Assembly: GCA_020402865.1 (NCBI GenBank)
Contig: JADBYT010000026.1
Coordinates: 67,001 to 131,000, forward strand
Direction: 5' to 3'
DNA length: 64,000 nucleotides
From: Bacteroidota bacterium
GTDB taxonomy: Bacteria > Bacteroidota > Bacteroidia > Palsa-965
Below the pieces are notes generated by a model. That model worked only from the letters and a program-made list of their open reading frames with translations. It did not search any database and was not told the origin of the DNA. Position numbers and translations under genes: made by a program. This document shows positions 17,650 to 25,549 of the stretch, piece after piece (the first letter of the stretch is position 1; each line of letters opens with the position of its first letter).

Positions 17650-18414
17650 ATGCTTACGAAACGAATAATTCCCTGTCTGGATATAAAAGACGGCCGCACG
17701 GTGAAAGGTGTAAACTTTGAAGGACTTCGCGATGCGGGTGATGCAGTGGAACTGGCCGAGCGTTATTCACATGAAGGTGCGGATGAGCTCGTATTGCTCG
17801 ATATTACAGCTACACACGAAAAGCGAAAGACCGTAGCCGGTTTTGTGCGTCGTGTGGCCTCGCGCATCAATATTCCGTTTACAGTAGGCGGCGGCATTAC
17901 CACAGCCGATGATGTAGCCGCGCTGCTTGATAATGGTGCCGATAAAGTTTCTGTAAACTCGGCTGCATTTCGCAATCCGGCACTTATCGACGAGCTGGCA
18001 AAGCGTTTTGGCAGTCAGTGCGTGGTGCTTGCGGTTGATGCCAAAGCCGAAACCGACGGTATTGCCCGTGTGTATCTGGGTGGTGGCCGCGTGCCAACAA
18101 ACACAGAGGCGCTGCATTGGATCCGCGAAGCGGTAAACCGCGGAGCCGGCGAAATCTTACTTACGTCGATGAATCACGACGGCACAAAATCAGGCTTCGC
18201 GCTTGAGCTTACACGGCAGGTTTCCAAAGCCGTAAATGTGCCGGTTATCGCTTCGGGCGGAGCGGGGAACATGGCGCATTTTTATGAAGCATTTACGCAG
18301 GGACATGCTGATGCCGCGCTGGCGGCCAGTCTTTTTCACTTTGGCGAATTATCAGTTCCCGCGCTGAAACAGTATCTTGCTTCGCAAAATATTCCTGTTC
18401 GTCTTACTCATTAA
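17650..18414 (+). CDS. hisF: Imidazole glycerol phosphate synthase, cyclase subunit
   Basis: HisF uses HisH-derived ammonia to make imidazoleglycerol phosphate and AICAR. The 254-residue barrel has [17 protein letters not shown] (catalytic Asp), [29 protein letters not shown] (second catalytic Asp) and [11 protein letters not shown]. Six bases separate it from a lipoprotein gene that is not a his gene. Confidence 0.97.
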   Translation: MLTKRIIPCLDIKDGRTVKGVNFEGLRDAGDAVELAERYSHEGADELVLLDITATHEKRKTVAGFVRRVASRINIPFTVGGGITTADDVAALLDNGADKVSVNSAAFRNPALIDELAKRFGSQCVVLAVDAKAETDGIARVYLGGGRVPTNTEALHWIREAVNRGAGEILLTSMNHDGTKSGFALELTRQVSKAVNVPVIASGGAGNMAHFYEAFTQGHADAALAASLFHFGELSVPALKQYLASQNIPVRLTH

Positions 18415-18420
18415 TCTGCC

Positions 18421-19125
18421 ATGCGTAAATTCATACCGCTGCTTTTGCTGTTTGGCTTGCTTGCTTCGTGCGCTCCCACACGTTATGTACGTCCGCTCGA
18501 ACATAAAACACATGCTGCAGCTGCCAGCTTTGGTGGCCCTGTTATTGGTTTTGCCGGCGCAGTGCTGCCCATTCCGTTTACAAGCATTGGCTACGGCTAT
18601 GGCCTGAAGCCACAACTTACCGGCTATGCCAATTTGCACACAACCAGTTTGCTGTTTGGTAATTTTCAAACCGATTTGGGTATTTGTACAAAACTCTGGA
18701 GCAGTTCTGATTCTCGGTTGCTGTTAACCGGAAATGCGGGAGTTAATTTCGCATTCAATTTTAAAAATGGCGATCCGCGTATATGGCCACAGCTTGATCT
18801 GAATGTAAGTTACACGTTGGGCAAAGGAAAAAGTTTTGTGTATGCAGGCGCCGGAAGCTGGTTTGAGTTTTCGAAAACCCGCGCCCACGAACAGCCGCAA
18901 CCTGCGCAGGTTTTACTTTATCCGCAACTGGGTTTTCAGCTTGTGCGTACCCGGCTCAATTATACGTTTGAACTGAAAGGCCTGCAACTCGGCACTCCGA
19001 ATACGCCCAATGTGGTAGATTATAAAGGAATAGGCGGTAACGGAGCGATTGGTTTTTACTTTGGCCTCACTTACCGCTTTGGCAAATCAGCAGAAGTTAG
19101 TACTACCACACCTGTAAATCTTTAA
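18421..19125 (+). CDS. Hypothetical lipoprotein with beta-barrel-like features, 234 aa
   Basis: A lipoprotein signal (MRKFIPLLLLFGLLASC, lipid Cys17) is followed by glycine- and aromatic-rich strand-like segments and a closing LTYRFG motif, like small outer-membrane or surface proteins of Bacteroidota. No family is recognised. It lies 6 bases after hisF and 5 bases before the next gene, on the same strand, so it must be co-transcribed with the his-trp block despite having no obvious role in amino-acid synthesis. Base use looks the same as in its neighbours, so there is no sign of recent insertion. Confidence 0.75.
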   Translation: MRKFIPLLLLFGLLASCAPTRYVRPLEHKTHAAAASFGGPVIGFAGAVLPIPFTSIGYGYGLKPQLTGYANLHTTSLLFGNFQTDLGICTKLWSSSDSRLLLTGNAGVNFAFNFKNGDPRIWPQLDLNVSYTLGKGKSFVYAGAGSWFEFSKTRAHEQPQPAQVLLYPQLGFQLVRTRLNYTFELKGLQLGTPNTPNVVDYKGIGGNGAIGFYFGLTYRFGKSAEVSTTTPVNL

Positions 19126-19130
19126 GCAAG

Positions 19131-20018
19131 ATGCGTAAACAAGTATTCTTCTTTCTGCTGCTGCTTACCGGTTGTGCCCGGCTCGACAGCTCATTGTATA
19201 ATCTTGGTGATAAAATCACAGAATATAAACTTGACAATTACACCGGCGAGCAGGATTTTATTCTTGATGCCTCATACGCTATTCCTGACAGTCTGATTCA
19301 TCTGTTCACACTTGCTTCGCAGGGGCCGGATGAAACATCGGCTACAACAATTCATGCAATTTATATTGGCGATATTTCGCGCATTGCAACGGATACTGTA
19401 ATTCTGTATTGCCACGGAAACAAATGGCACATGGATTTCTATTGGCAACGCGCCAAATTGCTGGCCAATACCGGGCATAAAAACCGGTTTGGGGTGCTTA
19501 TGCTCGATTATCGCGGCTTTGGTTTGTCGGATGGCGAACCCACCGAGCAGGGTATGTATGCCGATGTGGATGCGGCACAACGCTGGCTTCGCGATAACGG
19601 ACTTACTGGCGACAGGCTGATGATGTATGGGTTCAGTCTGGGCAGCGCGGCGGCCTGCGAACTCACTGCGCATCCGCGCACACTTACCCCGGCCAAACTT
19701 TTGCTCGAAGCGCCGTTTGCTTCTTCGGCAGTAATGGTGGCCGATGGCAGTCAGCTGAATATGCCGGCAACTTACTTTACCGATCTTGAAATAGATAATG
19801 CCGAAGAAATAAAAAACATTCAGCAGCCTTTATGCTGGCTGCATGGAACGAATGATAATTTTCTCAGCATTACTACACATGGCGAGGTTGTTTACAATAA
19901 TCATAACGGTGTATATAAAGAAGCGCACCGCATTGATGGTGCCGACCACGGTGAAGTGCCCGCCAAAACAGGATTTCAGACATACAGCAACTTGCTGTTA
20001 CAGTTTATTACCCGATAA
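19131..20018 (+). CDS. Alpha/beta-hydrolase lipoprotein, 295 aa
   Basis: Lipoprotein signal with lipobox LLTGC (Cys15). The mature part is a serine hydrolase: an oxyanion HGNKW motif, DYRGFGLSDGEP, the nucleophile elbow YGFSLGS, HGTNDNF with the acid, and GADHGEV with the catalytic His. This resembles the ABHD/BEM46-type hydrolases. Substrate is unknown; esterase or acyl-peptidase activity on envelope compounds is possible. The hisIE start lies two bases after its stop, so the pair of lipoprotein genes is embedded in the his operon. Confidence 0.85.
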   Translation: MRKQVFFFLLLLTGCARLDSSLYNLGDKITEYKLDNYTGEQDFILDASYAIPDSLIHLFTLASQGPDETSATTIHAIYIGDISRIATDTVILYCHGNKWHMDFYWQRAKLLANTGHKNRFGVLMLDYRGFGLSDGEPTEQGMYADVDAAQRWLRDNGLTGDRLMMYGFSLGSAAACELTAHPRTLTPAKLLLEAPFASSAVMVADGSQLNMPATYFTDLEIDNAEEIKNIQQPLCWLHGTNDNFLSITTHGEVVYNNHNGVYKEAHRIDGADHGEVPAKTGFQTYSNLLLQFITR

Positions 20019-20020
20019 CA

Positions 20021-20620
20021 ATGAAACCAGATTTTACTAAATCAGCCGACGGACTGTTGCCTGCCATTGTACAGGATGTGCGTACACGCCAGGTATTGAT
20101 GCAGGCGTATATGAATGAAGAAGCATTTTTACTTACACAGCAAACCGGTTTGGCTACATTCTGGAGCCGCTCACGCAGTGCGCTTTGGGTGAAAGGCGAA
20201 ACAAGCGGACATTACCTGCATGTAAAGGAGATGTTGATTGACTGTGACGGCGATTCTGTGCTCATAAAAGCGGAGCCTGCCGGGCCTGTTTGCCATACCG
20301 GCGCGCCTACCTGCTGGAATGAATTAAATGAACCTGATTTTCTTGCCAAGCTTGAAGAAATTATCCGTGAGCGGAAAAATGATCCATCCTCAACTTCTTA
20401 TACCTCAACGCTTTTGGCGCGTGGCATAAATAAAGTGGCACAGAAAGTAGGGGAGGAAGCAGTTGAGCTTGTCATAGAAGCTAAAGATGACAACCGCGAC
20501 CTCTTTCTGGGTGAAGCCGCTGATCTGCTTTACCACTATCTGGTACTGCTCACCGCCAAAAATTGCAGTTTGGCCGATGTGCTCGCTGTGCTTGAAAAAA
20601 GGCACAAGCCCAAACAGTAA
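20021..20620 (+). CDS. hisI: Bifunctional phosphoribosyl-AMP cyclohydrolase / phosphoribosyl-ATP pyrophosphatase
   Basis: The HisIE fusion performs steps 2 and 3 of histidine synthesis. Residues 1-~105 are the cyclohydrolase, with LMQAYMNEEA, FWSRSRSALWVKGETSGH and a metal site DCDGDS plus CHTG and C. Residues ~110-199 are the pyrophosphatase, a MazG-like helix bundle with KVGEEAVELVIEAK and EAADLLYH. The 199-residue length is normal for the fusion. It closes the his-trp block and is followed by a terminator. Confidence 0.97.
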   Translation: MKPDFTKSADGLLPAIVQDVRTRQVLMQAYMNEEAFLLTQQTGLATFWSRSRSALWVKGETSGHYLHVKEMLIDCDGDSVLIKAEPAGPVCHTGAPTCWNELNEPDFLAKLEEIIRERKNDPSSTSYTSTLLARGINKVAQKVGEEAVELVIEAKDDNRDLFLGEAADLLYHYLVLLTAKNCSLADVLAVLEKRHKPKQ

Positions 20621-20696
20621 AGGGTTTCGGCACGTACATTACGGTGACGTGAACTTTCCGTTTACCGATTTAGCCATTTCATTAGTTAAAAACGTA

Positions 20697-20735
20697 GTTC
20701 CGCATAAAGTACTTTTGTGCGGAACTTTTCATTTT
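20697..20735 (+). terminator. Intrinsic terminator ending the his-trp block
   Basis: GTTCCGCA (20697-20704) pairs with TGCGGAAC (20718-20725) across a 13-base loop, followed by TTTTCATTTT. It lies 76 bases after the hisIE stop. Confidence 0.7.
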
Positions 20736-20793
20736 AATTAGTCCAGATTACAATAAACAAAGTCGTCTAAACGACATCAACAACAAAACTTAT

Positions 20794-23133
20794 ATGCAAA
20801 TACACTTCAAAAACCTGTTTACCGCTTTTTGTACTATGCTGAGTTTGTCGGCAATGGCGCAAAACAGCACAGTAAGCGGTGAAGTCAGAGACGCACTTTC
20901 AGGCGAATCACTTATTGGTGTGGTGGTGAGTGTGGCCGGAAAGCCGGCTGTCGGCGCTGTAACCAATGCTTACGGATTTTATTCGCTATCTGTACCAGCG
21001 GGCGAAACACAGCTTGTGGCACGCTACATTGGTTACAAAGCCGATACACAGCGTGTAAAGGTAAACGGTGCAATACGGGTAAATTTTAATCTTATTCCCG
21101 AAGGCAAGCAACTGGCTGCAGTGGAAGTGACTGGCGAAAAGGGCAATGAAAACCTTACCAAGCCCACTATGGGTACCACTAAACTTGATATGAAAGAAGT
21201 GGCAGCCATTCCGGTGCTCATGGGTGAAAAAGATATATTGAAAACAATACAATTGCTGCCCGGCGTAAAATCGGCGGGTGAGGGTAATGCCGGCTTTTAT
21301 GTGCGTGGAGGCGGACCTGATCAGAATCTGATTCTGCTTGATGAGGCCACGGTTTACAATGCTTCGCATCTGCTGGGCTTTTTTTCAACCTTTAATTCAG
21401 ATGCGTTGAAAGATGTAACACTGCACAAAGGCGGAATGCCTGCCGAATATGGCGGACGACTTGCCAGTGTGCTGGATGTTCGTATGCGCGATGGTAACGA
21501 CAAACGTTTCGGTGCCGATGGCGGGATCGGTGCCATTTCGTCGCGCCTCACCATAGACGGGCCTTTGGTGAAAGACAAAGGTTCGTTCATCGTATCTGGA
21601 CGTCGCACGTATGCGGATGTGTTTCTCCGGCTGTCGAACGATAGTAACCTTAACCAAAGTATTCTGTACTTCTATGATTTGAATGCCAAACTGAATTATC
21701 GCATAAACGATAATAACCGCATTTTTGTGAGCGGATATTTCGGACGCGATATTTTTGGTTTTGGAGAAGCGTTGAAATTTGACTGGGGAAATGCTACCGG
21801 AACGATTCGCTGGAATCATATCTTCAACGAAAAACTTTTTTCAAATACTTCCATCATTTACAGTAACTACGATTATGCCATTGACCAGACGTTTGGTTCA
21901 AACCAAATCGGCATCAAATCAAACATCCGCGACTGGAACTTTAAACAGGATTTTCATTACTTTCCGCGAAATGGTATGGCGCTGAAAGCCGGATTAAATG
22001 TCAACTATCACACTTTTCTGCCCGGGAAAGTGACCGTGGGAGAAGCCAGTTCTTTTAATCCGCTCGAACTCGATCTTCAGTACGCGCTTGAGTCGGCTGT
22101 TTATCTTCAAAATGAACATCAGGTTAATGAACGGTTTTCAATGAACTACGGCATCCGTATTTCGATGTTTAATGTGTTGGGGAATGGCAATGTATATACG
22201 TATGATGCAAATGGCGAAGTAACAGATACCACTTCATACCGTAAAGGCGAAATTGTGAAAACCTATTATGGTATAGAGCCACGCCTTTCGATGAGCTATT
22301 TGCTCAATGAGAAAAATTCGGTTAAAGTTTCCTACAATCGTACACAACAGTATATTCATCAGCTTTCCAATACCACTACCACATTTCCTACCGATTTGTG
22401 GATTCCGAGCAGTGTGAATGTGAAGCCGCAAATGGGTGATCAGATTGCGGCGGGGTGGTTTTCGAATTTTAAGGAAAACAGTTATGAGTTTTCTACTGAA
22501 GTATATTACAAGAACCTGACCAATCAGATTGATTACCGCAACGGTGCACAGCTTATTCTCAACGAAAATGTAGAAGGCGAATTGCTCTCGGGCAAAGGCC
22601 GTGCGTATGGCGTAGAGCTGCTTCTGCGCAAGCGTAAAGGTAAATTTACCGGCTGGGTAGGTTATACGCTTTCGCGCACGGAACGTAAGTTCGAAGGCAT
22701 TAACAAAACAAACTGGTTTCCCGCACGTCAGGATCGCACACACGATGTGTCGCTGGTGGGTATTTACCAGCTTAGTGAAAAATGGACATTCTCTGCCGCG
22801 TTTGTGTTCTACACAGGCAATGCAGTTACGTTCCCGAGTGGCAGCTATGTGGTTGATGGTAACGTTGTGCCTTACTATACCGAGCGAAATGCCTACCGCA
22901 TGCCCGATTATCACCGCCTTGATCTTGGCGCTACATTTTATCCGAAAAAGAAAAACAAACGCTGGAAGAATTACGAAAGCAACTGGAATTTCTCGGTGTA
23001 CAATGCGTATGGCCGCGAAAATGCCTTTGCCATTCAGTTCCGGCAGGATCCAGATGATGCTTCGCGCATGCAGGCTGTACAGATTACACTTTTCCGCTGG
23101 ATTCCTTCTGTTACGTACAACTTTAAATTCTAA
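20794..23133 (+). CDS. TonB-dependent outer-membrane receptor with carboxypeptidase-regulatory-like domain
   Basis: The product has 779 residues. A signal peptide (ending AMAQ) is followed by a carboxypeptidase D regulatory-like domain (about 25-105, VSGEVRDALSGESLIGV). Next is the TonB plug (about 125-225), with VRGGGPDQNLILLDEATVYN and GGMPAEYGGRLASVLDVR, and then a ~550-residue barrel ending in an aromatic-alternating strand with terminal Phe. It imports or binds a ligand that needs energy from TonB. It is too short for a SusC, and no SusD follows; the partner is a DUF4249 lipoprotein 6 bases downstream, a common Bacteroidota pair of unknown substrate. Confidence 0.93.
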   Translation: MQIHFKNLFTAFCTMLSLSAMAQNSTVSGEVRDALSGESLIGVVVSVAGKPAVGAVTNAYGFYSLSVPAGETQLVARYIGYKADTQRVKVNGAIRVNFNLIPEGKQLAAVEVTGEKGNENLTKPTMGTTKLDMKEVAAIPVLMGEKDILKTIQLLPGVKSAGEGNAGFYVRGGGPDQNLILLDEATVYNASHLLGFFSTFNSDALKDVTLHKGGMPAEYGGRLASVLDVRMRDGNDKRFGADGGIGAISSRLTIDGPLVKDKGSFIVSGRRTYADVFLRLSNDSNLNQSILYFYDLNAKLNYRINDNNRIFVSGYFGRDIFGFGEALKFDWGNATGTIRWNHIFNEKLFSNTSIIYSNYDYAIDQTFGSNQIGIKSNIRDWNFKQDFHYFPRNGMALKAGLNVNYHTFLPGKVTVGEASSFNPLELDLQYALESAVYLQNEHQVNERFSMNYGIRISMFNVLGNGNVYTYDANGEVTDTTSYRKGEIVKTYYGIEPRLSMSYLLNEKNSVKVSYNRTQQYIHQLSNTTTTFPTDLWIPSSVNVKPQMGDQIAAGWFSNFKENSYEFSTEVYYKNLTNQIDYRNGAQLILNENVEGELLSGKGRAYGVELLLRKRKGKFTGWVGYTLSRTERKFEGINKTNWFPARQDRTHDVSLVGIYQLSEKWTFSAAFVFYTGNAVTFPSGSYVVDGNVVPYYTERNAYRMPDYHRLDLGATFYPKKKNKRWKNYESNWNFSVYNAYGRENAFAIQFRQDPDDASRMQAVQITLFRWIPSVTYNFKF

Positions 23134-23139
23134 TCCGAC

Positions 23140-23940
23140 ATGAAACAAATTCTCTTCATATTTTCCATTGCGTCACTTTTGGTGTTAGGTTCTTGTGAGA
23201 AAGTAATCGACATTGACCTTAACAGCGCCGATCCGAAATTAGTGATTGAATGCTTGCTTACCGATACAACAGGGCCTTGTAAAGTATCACTCACACGTAC
23301 GGTTGATTATTTCGACGGCGGAAACTCGCCCGGCGTATCCGGCGCTACGGTAGTGCTGAGCGACAATGCCGGAAATACTGAACAACTGAGCGAAGTTACG
23401 CCCGGCAATTATATTGCAACCACCATGCAGGGTACGCCCGGCCGCACTTATACGCTTAGTGTAACGGTTAACGGCACTACATACACCTCGCAATCAACCA
23501 TGCAGCAGCCGGTGCCTATTGATACCATTTTTGCAGAGTACTTTCCGCCCTTGTTTGGTGCTGATGGTGGTTATGTAACTACTGCGCCGGTACAGGATCC
23601 GGCCGGTGTAGCAAATTTTTACCGGCAGCGTATTTTTATCAATGGTGTGCTACAGGATACTGCCGGTACTTATTTTCTTGCTGATGATTTATTTTCAGAC
23701 GGGCGTTACGTGCAGTTCCCTTTGTTTCCGGTAATTGCGCAGCTTGGCGATACGGTAACGGTGCAAATGTGGCTGCTTGAAGAAAAGGCTTACCGTTATA
23801 TCGAAGCACTTTCGCTTATTTCGGGCGGTACAGATCCTACACAGGCTGCGCCGGCCAATCCCGATTATCAGTTTACGAATGATGCGCTGGGTTATTTTAT
23901 GGCCGCACCTGTGGTATCGCGCACGTTTGTGGTGCAGTAG
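23140..23940 (+). CDS. DUF4249-family lipoprotein
   Basis: Lipoprotein signal with lipobox LGSC (Cys19), then the typical CEKVIDIDLN opening and LVIECLLTD strand of DUF4249 proteins, followed by beta-sandwich-like segments (VSGATVVLSDN, YTLSVTVNG). The length of 266 aa is short for the family, and the C-terminus ends soon after VVSRTFVVQ. The gene is paired with the TonB receptor and likely forms an outer-membrane-anchored accessory to it; its biochemical role is not known for the family. A terminator shared with the convergent gene follows. Confidence 0.85.
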   Translation: MKQILFIFSIASLLVLGSCEKVIDIDLNSADPKLVIECLLTDTTGPCKVSLTRTVDYFDGGNSPGVSGATVVLSDNAGNTEQLSEVTPGNYIATTMQGTPGRTYTLSVTVNGTTYTSQSTMQQPVPIDTIFAEYFPPLFGADGGYVTTAPVQDPAGVANFYRQRIFINGVLQDTAGTYFLADDLFSDGRYVQFPLFPVIAQLGDTVTVQMWLLEEKAYRYIEALSLISGGTDPTQAAPANPDYQFTNDALGYFMAAPVVSRTFVVQ

Positions 23941-23958
23941 TTCAATTGGAATTACATA

Positions 23959-23992
23959 AAACCGCCTGCACTCAATCAAGTGCAGGCGGTTT
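23959..23992. terminator. Bidirectional terminator between convergent genes
   Basis: A 14-bp perfect stem, AAACCGCCTGCACT (23959-23972) with AGTGCAGGCGGTTT (23979-23992), has loop CAATCA. It lies 18 bases past the DUF4249 stop and 16 bases past the stop of the minus-strand gene. Confidence 0.85.
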
Positions 23993-24008
23993 ATTTATTG
24001 AAGAACGT

Positions 24009-24398
24009 TCAGATAACGGCAAGCAGAATTTTTCCGCACACGGCTTTTGCTACAGCCCGGGATCCCACAAAAAAAATGTAGAAGTGATAAAAGAAACTAC
24101 GTTCACGCGGGAGGAAGAGATGTGCGTATTGCGGTTGTGTTTCTAAAATTGCACTCATGAGCAGAAGTTTTTGCCGCAATAAACTGCCGGGATGCGAAAG
24201 TGCACAGGCACTGTCGAGTAAGCCAAGGGTGCGTGGGTAGCGAAGTGCAAATGCTACTATTTTTTTGTCGCGTGTGGTGGCGTTTGATTCATTGCGCAGG
24301 CCGAGTGCTTTGGAGTAAAGCGCAATACTTGCGGCATCAGGCTGCTTGCCGCCGAGAAGATAGCGGCCCCAAATTGCGGCTTCAGCTTCGGGTGTCAT
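24009..24398 (-). CDS. Hypothetical small protein, 129 aa
   Basis: Helix-rich N-terminal half (TPEAEAAIWGRYLLGG), a basic middle, and a hydrophobic aromatic stretch near the C-terminus (FFYHFYIFFVG), which may be a membrane-associated segment. No family is recognised. Its ATG overlaps the DUF2304 stop by four bases (ATGA), which together with the terminator placement supports it as a real, coupled gene. Confidence 0.6.
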   Translation of the reverse strand: MTPEAEAAIWGRYLLGGKQPDAASIALYSKALGLRNESNATTRDKKIVAFALRYPRTLGLLDSACALSHPGSLLRQKLLLMSAILETQPQYAHLFLPRERSFFYHFYIFFVGSRAVAKAVCGKILLAVI

Positions 24399-24742
24399 TG
24401 CTTGTGTTGCTTGCGCATTTCTTCGCGCAGCAGTGCAATTTGCTGCGCCAGCGTTTTATTTTGCTCCTGAAGTTTTGACACAACTACCGAGAGATGAAGC
24501 AGGTAAATCAGTATCGCAAAAATGGCCCCTGTAAATACCAGATTGGGCGGATCAAACACGCCAATGAAATCAGCAATTACTTCGAGTCCCTGCCGCCAGA
24601 AAGCAAACGCAATAAGCAAGGCCGAGCATACAATCCAGATAATCGCATATTCCTCGCGCAAACGGCCACGATAAATGAGTCGCGCTATGAACGCCAGAAA
24701 TGCAAAACTGGCAATGATGGCAAGCAATTGAACTCTCTCCAT
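24395..24742 (-). CDS. DUF2304-family membrane protein
   Basis: Starting at MERVQLLAIIASFAF (24742) the protein has 115 residues: three hydrophobic helices, with the family hallmark RGRLREEYAIIWI between the first two, and a charged coiled-coil tail (LQEQNKTLAQQIALLREEMRK). An earlier ATG at 24796 adds 18 residues unlike the family start. DUF2304 proteins usually sit beside glycosyltransferases of polysaccharide or polyprenyl-sugar pathways; none is next to this one. Confidence 0.8.
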   Translation of the reverse strand: MERVQLLAIIASFAFLAFIARLIYRGRLREEYAIIWIVCSALLIAFAFWRQGLEVIADFIGVFDPPNLVFTGAIFAILIYLLHLSVVVSKLQEQNKTLAQQIALLREEMRKQHKQ

Positions 24743-24799
24743 ACACTTCAGTGTGAGGTGATACACAAACCTAATCATTTGCCGCCGAAGCAGCAATGC

Positions 24800-25393
24800 C
24801 TATTTACTTTCGTTCCAGGTTTTGTACACATCCTGCTGTGCCGGCCGAAACGGAGGTATGCGGCGCAGCGGCTCACATTCCTCCAAAGTATGATGCAGCT
24901 CGAAAGGCAGTTGCTGATACAATTCAGTGCCTTTTGTTTTCCAGCCAATCATTTCATCACTCACATCCTTCACAATCTTTCCGGGATTACCCACTACCAC
25001 TTTGCGCGCCGGAATTAGTGTATCCGCCGCAATAAACGTGAGCGCCCCCACAATACATTCATCGCCAATCACCACATTGTCCATCACCACCGCATTCATA
25101 CCAATTAAACAATTGCGGCCAATGGTGGCGCCATGAATAATTGCCCCGTGTCCGATATGTGCTGCTTCATGCAAACGTACAGTTACACCCGGAAACATAT
25201 GAATGGTGCAGTTTTCCTGCACATTACAGCCATCTTCAATAATTATCTGTCCCCAGTCGCCACGTATCGCAGCACCCGGGCCCACATATACATTTCGTCC
25301 GATAATTACATTGCCCGTAACCGCAGCCTGCGGATGAATAAACGATGATTCGTGAACAACCGGGCGATACCCGTTAAATGCGTAACAAGCCAT
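24800..25393 (-). CDS. PaaY / gamma-carbonic-anhydrase-like hexapeptide-repeat protein
   Basis: The 197-residue product is a left-handed beta-helix of hexapeptide repeats (VIIGRN, VYVGPG, AAIRGDWGQIIIEDGCNVQENCTIHMFPG, HIGHGAIIHGATIGRNCLIGMNAVV). The family metal-site histidines are present in the IHMFPG and HIGHGAIIHG turns. Length and C-terminal helix fit the PaaY/CaiE group. Members include thioesterases linked to phenylacetate breakdown and gamma-carbonic-anhydrase relatives; no paa or car genes are nearby, so the substrate is open. Confidence 0.87.
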   Translation of the reverse strand: MACYAFNGYRPVVHESSFIHPQAAVTGNVIIGRNVYVGPGAAIRGDWGQIIIEDGCNVQENCTIHMFPGVTVRLHEAAHIGHGAIIHGATIGRNCLIGMNAVVMDNVVIGDECIVGALTFIAADTLIPARKVVVGNPGKIVKDVSDEMIGWKTKGTELYQQLPFELHHTLEECEPLRRIPPFRPAQQDVYKTWNESK

Positions 25394-25506
25394 GTGAGAT
25401 GAACTGATGTTGTGGATAGTGACTGATGAATTCGTGTTCGGGATTTGTATTTCCGGTAGCTTCGATCCCCGCAGAAAATGCGGGTACTTAGCCGCCGGGT
25501 TGGATG

Positions 25507-25541
25507 CTCACGGTGCCTGAGTTTATCGAAGGCACCGTGAG
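25507..25541. repeat. Intergenic inverted repeat
   Basis: CTCACGGTGCC (25507-25517) and GGCACCGTGAG (25531-25541) form a perfect 11-bp stem with a 13-base loop, downstream of the hflX stop. No T run follows on either strand. A second smaller hairpin, CCCGCA/TGCGGG (25468-25484), lies nearby. Confidence 0.6.
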
Positions 25542-25549
25542 TAAAGTGT

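Noticed and set aside
22234-23148. 304-codon open frame on the minus strand opposite the TonB receptor
   Set aside because: It mirrors a well-supported gene, has no recognisable motif and an odd composition rich in Ile, Arg and His typical of antisense frames.
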